A stretch of DNA of 7,078 nucleotides, taken from NCBI GenBank assembly GCA_005888395.1, contig VAXF01000042.1, positions 1 to 7,078 on the forward strand. The letters are read 5' to 3'. A model generated the notes under the pieces. It was not told the DNA's origin. It made no database searches and worked only from the letters and a program-made list of their open reading frames with translations. A program made the position numbers and the translations under genes. Shown here piece by piece: positions 1-7,078 of this stretch. Origin of the DNA: Actinomycetota bacterium (GTDB lineage: Bacteria; Actinomycetota; Acidimicrobiia; Acidimicrobiales; AC-25). Numbering within the stretch: the first letter of the stretch is position 1; every line of letters begins with the position of its first letter.

Positions 1-831
1 GGAGCGGTACTTGAGCGCGTTCTCGATCAGGTTCTGGAACAGCTGGGTCAACTGCGTGGCGTCGCCGAACACCGTGGGAACGCGGCCGTGCGTGATCTCG
101 GCCGCGCTCTCCTCCACGTCGGTCTGAAGGTTCGCGATCGCATCCTCGAGCACCTCCTCACACTCCACGGGATGGAGCGATCCGCCCTCGGTGCCGGCCA
201 GGGCGTACGTGAGGAGGTTCCTCAGCAGCACGTTCATGCGTGTGCTGGCCTGGGCGGCACGGTTCAGGACGCGCTCGAAATCGTCGTCGAGCAGGCCCTT
301 GGCGCGGAGCATCGCGACCTCGAGGCAACCCGATATCACCGTCAGCGGCGCACGGAGATCGTGGCCCGCGGCCAGCGCGAACTCCTCGAGCTCTGCGTTC
401 GATCGCTCCAGCTCGATCGTCCGCTCCGCCAAGAGGCGGTTCTTCTCGTACAGGTCGATGAGGACGGCGACCTTGGAACGCAGGATCCACGGATCGAACG
501 GCTTCTCCAGATAGTCGACCGCGCCGACTTCGTAACCGCGGAGATGGTGGTGCAGCGCACGGCTGATCGCCGTCAGGAAGATGATCGGGGTGTCGCGTGA
601 CCGCGGATGCTGCTTGATGCGCGCCGCGGTCTCGAAACCGTCCATGCCGGGCATCTGCACGTCGAGCAGGATGACGGCGAACTCGTCGTTCAACAGGCAC
701 TTCAGCGCCTCTTCGCCCGACGTGGCCGTCACCAGGTTCTGGTCCAGCGACTCGAGGATCTGCTCGAGCGCGAGCAGGTTCTCGGGCCGATCGTCGACCA
801 GCAGGACGTTGACCCGTCGCTCGTCGGTCAC
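1..831 (-). CDS. Receiver-first sensor histidine kinase (REC-HisKA-HATPase), C-terminus cut off by window edge
   Basis: About 277 codons are visible, reading leftwards off the window. Residues 8-125 form a CheY-like receiver: acidic pair D13/D14, phospho-acceptor D57 in a LLDVQMPGMDG motif, T87 and K110 (LEKPF), so it looks phosphorylatable. A short helix (about 126-150) leads into a HisKA domain with phospho-accepting H157 in AAGHDLRAPL, the Cph1/phytochrome-like style where SHDLxEPL is usual. The N-box of the ATPase domain begins at the edge (NLIENALKY, N271); the G boxes lie outside. There is no membrane segment, so the protein is probably cytosolic. With the receiver ahead of the kinase, phosphorylation by another kinase may set its activity (inference). 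I chose GTG at 829-831 because it puts the receiver a few residues from the start; GTG at 868-870 would add 13 residues and is possible. Neither has a clear Shine-Dalgarno. It is divergent from the response regulator at 891. Its receiver is a paralogue of the one at 1267-1962. Confidence 0.93.
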   Translation of the reverse strand, partial: MTDERRVNVLLVDDRPENLLALEQILESLDQNLVTATSGEEALKCLLNDEFAVILLDVQMPGMDGFETAARIKQHPRSRDTPIIFLTAISRALHHHLRGYEVGAVDYLEKPFDPWILRSKVAVLIDLYEKNRLLAERTIELERSNAELEEFALAAGHDLRAPLTVISGCLEVAMLRAKGLLDDDFERVLNRAAQASTRMNVLLRNLLTYALAGTEGGSLHPVECEEVLEDAIANLQTDVEESAAEITHGRVPTVFGDATQLTQLFQNLIENALKYRS

Positions 832-890
832 GGACGCGCGCGTGCCGGTACGCTTTGCGACACGACTCACCTCGACACCCGTCGCGACCG
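832..890. promoter_or_regulatory. Short divergent intergenic region, probable promoter/operator segment
   Basis: These 59 bp separate the start codons of the receiver-first kinase (minus) and the single-domain regulator (plus), so promoters for one or both genes should lie here or inside the opposing gene. I see two symmetric elements: a 12-bp near-palindrome CGTGCCGGTACG at 841-852 with one mismatched pair, and a perfect 8-bp palindrome GTCGCGAC at 881-888 just before the ATG at 891. Neither matches an operator I can name, and short GC palindromes are common in such DNA. I found no convincing -35/-10 pair. If the kinase starts at 870 instead of 831, only 20 bp remain. Confidence 0.3.
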
Positions 891-1265
891 ATGATCCGCG
901 TGGTCGTGGTCGACGACGACTCGCACCTGCGAGATCTGTTCAAGATGATGCTCGAGCTCGAAGACGGCTTCGAGGTCGTGGGTGAGGCGGGCGACGGCAA
1001 GGCTGCGATCTCGCGCGTCGAGGAGTGCCAGCCCGACCTGGTCATGCTCGACCTCGAGATGCCCGTGATGGACGGTCTCGAAGCGCTCCCGCGAATCCTC
1101 GAGGCGGCGCCCCGGACCAAGGTGGTGGTGGTATCGGGCTTTCCCGAGGACTCGTTGGAGGCGCGCGCCCTCGCCGCGGGAGCGGTGGCCTACGTCTCCA
1201 AGGGACTGTCGGTCGAGGCCCTCGTGCGGCAGCTCGCGTCGGTGGTCGAGGACGAGGGCGGCTGA
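891..1265 (+). CDS. Single-domain response regulator (stand-alone receiver, NarL-type)
   Basis: This 124-residue protein is one complete receiver domain with nothing attached. It has the acidic triad D8/D9/D10, phospho-acceptor D54 in MLDLEMPVMDG, S82 in the VVVVSGF strand and K104 in YVSKG. The Ser, and the AGAVAYVSKG style of the end, resemble NarL/LuxR-family receivers, but the helix-turn-helix is absent and the gene stops with a short acidic tail. Like CheY, it would have to act by protein contact or as a phosphate sink or shuttle. ATG at 891 places the first beta strand at residue 3. A TTG at 855 would add 12 residues unlike any receiver N-terminus. No Shine-Dalgarno is visible, so translation may be leaderless or weakly initiated. 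It is the only plus-strand gene here. It is divergent from the receiver-first kinase, a plausible partner, and its stop lies 1 bp from the stop of the convergent gene. Confidence 0.93.
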   Translation: MIRVVVVDDDSHLRDLFKMMLELEDGFEVVGEAGDGKAAISRVEECQPDLVMLDLEMPVMDGLEALPRILEAAPRTKVVVVSGFPEDSLEARALAAGAVAYVSKGLSVEALVRQLASVVEDEGG

Positions 1266-1266
1266 G

Positions 1267-1962
1267 CTAACGACCACGTCGTGCCTCGTGACCGGGGATC
1301 GGTGGCGCGTGCCCGGTCGGCACGCGAGCCGGCCCCTCTCGTACGAGATCTCCAGGGTCCACTCGATCGTCGCCGAGCAGGTCGCCGAGCACCCGCTTCG
1401 CCGCTTCGAGCGTCTCGCCGATGGCGGCGCGAGCCTGGTCGTGCTCGCCCAGCTCGAAGGCGTACTTCGCCACCGCCAGGCCCTGCACGATGGTGTCGTT
1501 GAGCTCGAGCGCCTGACGCCGCCGCACGTCGAGCTTCGACAGCTGCGCGGCCAGGCGCTCGGCCCGCTTGCGTTCGAGATAGAGGTCGACGAAGACGGCG
1601 ACCTTGGAACGCACGATCCCGAGATCGAGCGGACGAACGAGGTAGTCGACAGCTCCGGCGGAGTAGCCCTGTAGTGCCTGGTGCGAATCGAAGCTGTAGG
1701 CGGTGAGGAACACGATCGGGATGTAGCGACTCTTCTCGCGCTGCTTGATGCGGCGGGCGGTCTCGAAGCCGTCCATTCCGGGCATCTGGACGTCGAGGAG
1801 GATGACCGCGAACTCCTGGTTGAGGAGGCAGCGCAGCGCGTCGTCACCGGACGTCACGCACGTGACGTCCTGGTGCAGTGGCTCGAGAAGCTCCCGTAGC
1901 GCGAGCAGGTTCTCGGGCCGGTCGTCGACGACGAGGATGCCGGCCTGCTCGTCCGGGATCAC
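1267..1962 (-). CDS. Receiver protein with degenerate (His-less) DesK/NarX-like dimerisation helix
   Basis: A 231-residue protein. Residues 8-125 are a receiver with D13/D14, phospho-acceptor D57 (LLDVQMPGMDG) and T87. The usual conserved Lys is Arg (R110 in DYLVRPLD), which may alter phosphorylation-driven switching. A charged helix (about 126-148) leads to RRQALELNDTIVQGLAVAKY at 147-167. This matches the pattern of a HisKA_3 dimerisation helix (R-x-ARELHDxxxQxL) except that the phospho-accepting His is Asn (N155). A second helix follows to about 197, then a Pro/Arg-rich tail. No ATPase domain follows, so it is not a kinase. I infer a receiver-controlled dimerisation module or decoy partner for a kinase. 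The GTG start at 1960-1962 overlaps the cheB stop (GTGA), implying translational coupling as the last gene of the operon. The receiver is paralogous to that of the kinase at 1-831. Receiver assignment is firm; the pseudo-DHp reading is from motif similarity only. Confidence 0.88.
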   Translation of the reverse strand: MIPDEQAGILVVDDRPENLLALRELLEPLHQDVTCVTSGDDALRCLLNQEFAVILLDVQMPGMDGFETARRIKQREKSRYIPIVFLTAYSFDSHQALQGYSAGAVDYLVRPLDLGIVRSKVAVFVDLYLERKRAERLAAQLSKLDVRRRQALELNDTIVQGLAVAKYAFELGEHDQARAAIGETLEAAKRVLGDLLGDDRVDPGDLVREGPARVPTGHAPPIPGHEARRGR

Positions 1963-2558
1963 GGCCGGGCCTGCTCTGTCGCCGGCACGCGCCCGCAGAG
2001 CCGTGTCAGGAGGGGCGCGATCTCGGAAAGTGCGACCACCTCGTCGGCGCCGGCGCGCGCCATCGCGGCCTCGGGCATGGCCGCCCTGTCGGCGGTGGCG
2101 GGGTCCTGGACCACGGCGAACCCGCCCCGTCGCCTGATGCGCGCCAGCCCGGCTGCACCATCCGGGTTGGCGCCGGTCAGGATCACGCCGACGACCCGGC
2201 TCGCGTAGGCGTCGGCCGCCGACTCGAACAGCACGTCGATCGAGGGGCGACTGTACTGCTCGCGGGGGTCGGTCGAGAGCGCGAACGTGCCGCCTCGCTC
2301 GACCAGCAGGTGGTAGTCGGAGGGCGCCATATGCACCCAACCCGGCACGATCGGGTCCTTGTCGTGAACCTCTCTCACCGGCAGGGCGCTCTTCCGCGCG
2401 AGGGCGTCGGCGAGGACAGCGTCGGCGGGCTCGACGCCGCGGTGCTGGGCGACCGCGATCGCGGCGCCGAAATCGCGCGGCAGACCCGAGAGCACGAGTC
2501 CGAGGGCGGCGAGCCCTCCCCACGACGCACCCATCACGACCAGCTCGTGCGTAGTCAT
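1959..2558 (-). CDS. cheB: CheB-type protein-glutamate methylesterase, catalytic domain only
   Basis: A 199-residue protein covering only the CheB catalytic domain, the alpha/beta hydrolase-like fold that removes methyl esters from glutamates added by CheR and may deamidate glutamines. The catalytic triad can be read: S12 in GASWGG near the N-terminus, H39 in AVAQHR, and D133 in VILTGANPDGAAG. Other family marks are VHMAPSDYHLLV (about 75-86), RPSIDVLF (104-111) and AVVQDPATADRAAMPEAA late in the protein. Classical CheB is about 350 residues with an N-terminal receiver that restrains the esterase. Here the receiver is absent, so regulation must come from elsewhere, perhaps from the stand-alone receiver proteins nearby (inference). 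ATG at 2556-2558 overlaps the cheR stop as ATGA, so cheR and cheB are coupled and probably made in matched amounts. GGCGGGTG just upstream is a weak Shine-Dalgarno. The symbol reflects domain family; a chemotaxis role is not shown. Confidence 0.94.
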   Translation of the reverse strand: MTTHELVVMGASWGGLAALGLVLSGLPRDFGAAIAVAQHRGVEPADAVLADALARKSALPVREVHDKDPIVPGWVHMAPSDYHLLVERGGTFALSTDPREQYSRPSIDVLFESAADAYASRVVGVILTGANPDGAAGLARIRRRGGFAVVQDPATADRAAMPEAAMARAGADEVVALSEIAPLLTRLCGRVPATEQARP

Positions 2559-3400
2559 CGCACCCGCCGGTAGAGCCTCTGGGAGGAGTCGAGCGCCTCG
2601 TAGCAATCGGCGTGACTCGTGAACTCGAGCGACTCTTTGAGGCCGATGGCGAGCACGCCGAGCGTGGTCAGGCTCTCGTGCAGCAGGCCGAGCACGTGGT
2701 CCTGGAGCGACCGGTCGAAGTAGATCATCACGTTCCGGCACAAGATGACGTGGAACTCGTTGAACGACCGATCCGTGACGAGGTTGTGCTCGGCGAAGAC
2801 GATGTTGTCGGAGAGCACGGAGTCGAAGCGGGCGTTCCTGCCGTTGGCCACGTAGTACTCGGAGAACGCGCGCGTGCCGCCGGCGCGGATGTAGTTCGAC
2901 GTGTACTCCTGCATCTTCCCGAGCGGGAACGCGCCGGCGCGCGCCTGGTCGAGAACGGTCTGGTTCATGTCGGTCGCGTAGATGCGGGTGCGGTCGTAGA
3001 GGTCGTGCTCCCGCAGGAGGATGGCCATCGAGTAGGCCTCTTCCCCCGTCGAGCAGCCTGCGTTCCAGACCCGGACGAATGGATAGGTGCGGAGCAGCGG
3101 CACGACCTTGGTGCGGAACGCGAGGTAGAAGGAGGGATCGCGGAACATCGAGCTCACGTTGACGGAGAGATCGAGCAACAGCCGCTTCATGCATGCCGGA
3201 TCGTGCAGGACACACTCCTGCAGCGCCGAGAGCGACTTGAGGCCCTCGACCTCCATCCGGCGCACGAGCCGGCGCCGGAGCGATCCGCGCGAGTAGCCGC
3301 GAAAGTCGTAGCCGTACGCCTGATAGACGGCCTCCAGCAGGAGAGCGATCTCCAGGGACTCGACGTCGGCCGTGCCGCGCACCGTCCAGTCCGCGGTCAT
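2555..3400 (-). CDS. cheR: CheR-type SAM-dependent protein-glutamate methyltransferase
   Basis: A 281-residue protein of normal CheR length. The N-terminal helical CheR_N domain spans about 15-75 and contains a basic stretch, RGSLRRRLVRRM (39-50), in the region that contacts substrate in studied CheRs. The methyltransferase domain follows: SVNVSSMFRDPSFY (79-92), SAM-binding loop VWNAGCSTGEEAYSMA (111-126), acidic ribose-binding motif YATDMNQTVLDQA (141-153), and HNLVTDRSFNEFHVILCRNVMIYFD (205-229, the last part being the family hallmark). The third residue of the SAM loop is Ala in a GAGCSTGEE-like context, as in active members. There is no C-terminal TPR or PAS extension. ATG at 3398-3400 lies 19 bp after the hybrid-kinase stop, with a G-rich stretch (GGGCGGGG) as a likely ribosome site; cheB overlaps its stop by 4 bp. 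Its expected reaction is transfer of methyl from SAM to receptor glutamates. No MCP is in the window, so the substrate is open. Confidence 0.96.
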   Translation of the reverse strand: MTADWTVRGTADVESLEIALLLEAVYQAYGYDFRGYSRGSLRRRLVRRMEVEGLKSLSALQECVLHDPACMKRLLLDLSVNVSSMFRDPSFYLAFRTKVVPLLRTYPFVRVWNAGCSTGEEAYSMAILLREHDLYDRTRIYATDMNQTVLDQARAGAFPLGKMQEYTSNYIRAGGTRAFSEYYVANGRNARFDSVLSDNIVFAEHNLVTDRSFNEFHVILCRNVMIYFDRSLQDHVLGLLHESLTTLGVLAIGLKESLEFTSHADCYEALDSSQRLYRRVR

Positions 3401-3419
3401 CTGCGCGTGCCCCGCCCGG

Positions 3420-7078
<3,659 letters not shown>

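Noticed and set aside
855..890. TTG at 855 as the start of the single-domain regulator
   Set aside because: It would add a 12-residue His/Arg/Pro-rich leader before the first receiver strand. The ATG at 891 gives the standard receiver N-terminus.
158..1120. A 320-codon minus-strand frame spanning the receiver-first kinase and the plus-strand regulator
   Set aside because: It is low-complexity Arg/Gly/Ala sequence, out of frame with the receiver-kinase motifs and antisense to the regulator at 891-1265.
1240..1300. Rho-independent terminator between the convergent genes
   Set aside because: Only a tiny imperfect symmetry (CGACCACGTCG) is present, with no stable stem and no T-run.
1267..1380. 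Possible frameshift at the C-terminus of the His-less receiver protein
   Set aside because: The Pro/Arg-rich tail is odd, but the GDLVREGPA stretch looks like a normal family-type ending and the alternative frame adds no recognisable domain. There is no internal evidence for a broken gene.

Overview
The window is GC-rich, tightly packed and devoted almost entirely to phosphorelay and chemosensory-type signalling. G/C-ending codons, GTG starts, 4-bp start/stop overlaps and the character of the proteins suggest a high-GC bacterium. An actinobacterium, perhaps of the Thermoleophilia type, is my best guess from protein style, but it is not proven. I see no RNA gene, insertion sequence, CRISPR array or integrase.

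Layout. A four-gene minus-strand operon runs from the right edge to 1267. It begins with a very large hybrid histidine kinase (3420 to beyond 7078; its N-terminus is outside the window) built as tandem HAMP units, GAF, coiled coil, HisKA, HATPase and three receiver domains. Next come a CheR-type methyltransferase (2555-3400), a CheB-type methylesterase catalytic domain without a receiver (1959-2558), and a receiver protein whose C-terminal helix looks like a DesK/NarX-type dimerisation domain with Asn in place of the phospho-accepting His (1267-1962). A single-domain response regulator lies on the plus strand (891-1265) and meets this operon tail to tail with 1 bp between stop codons. Divergent from it, a minus-strand histidine kinase with an N-terminal receiver (831 down to 1) runs off the left edge before its ATP-binding domain is complete.

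How the parts may work together. The window holds six receiver domains and two histidine kinases. It has no CheA, CheW, MCP, flagellar gene, HPt domain or DNA-binding output domain. This points to a kinase network that borrows the CheR/CheB adaptation pair rather than to classical chemotaxis. The large kinase probably senses through its HAMP array and GAF domain and passes phosphate to its own receivers and to the stand-alone receivers. The receiver-first kinase could be a second tier whose activity is set by phosphorylation of its receiver. The target of CheR/CheB is unknown. The Glu-rich heptad coiled coil of the large kinase is a candidate, by inference only.

Most worth checking: the pseudo-DHp receiver protein, the exact 14-residue (two-heptad) deletion in one HAMP unit, the possible non-MCP methylation target, and the paralogous receiver modules flanking an inverted regulator gene.
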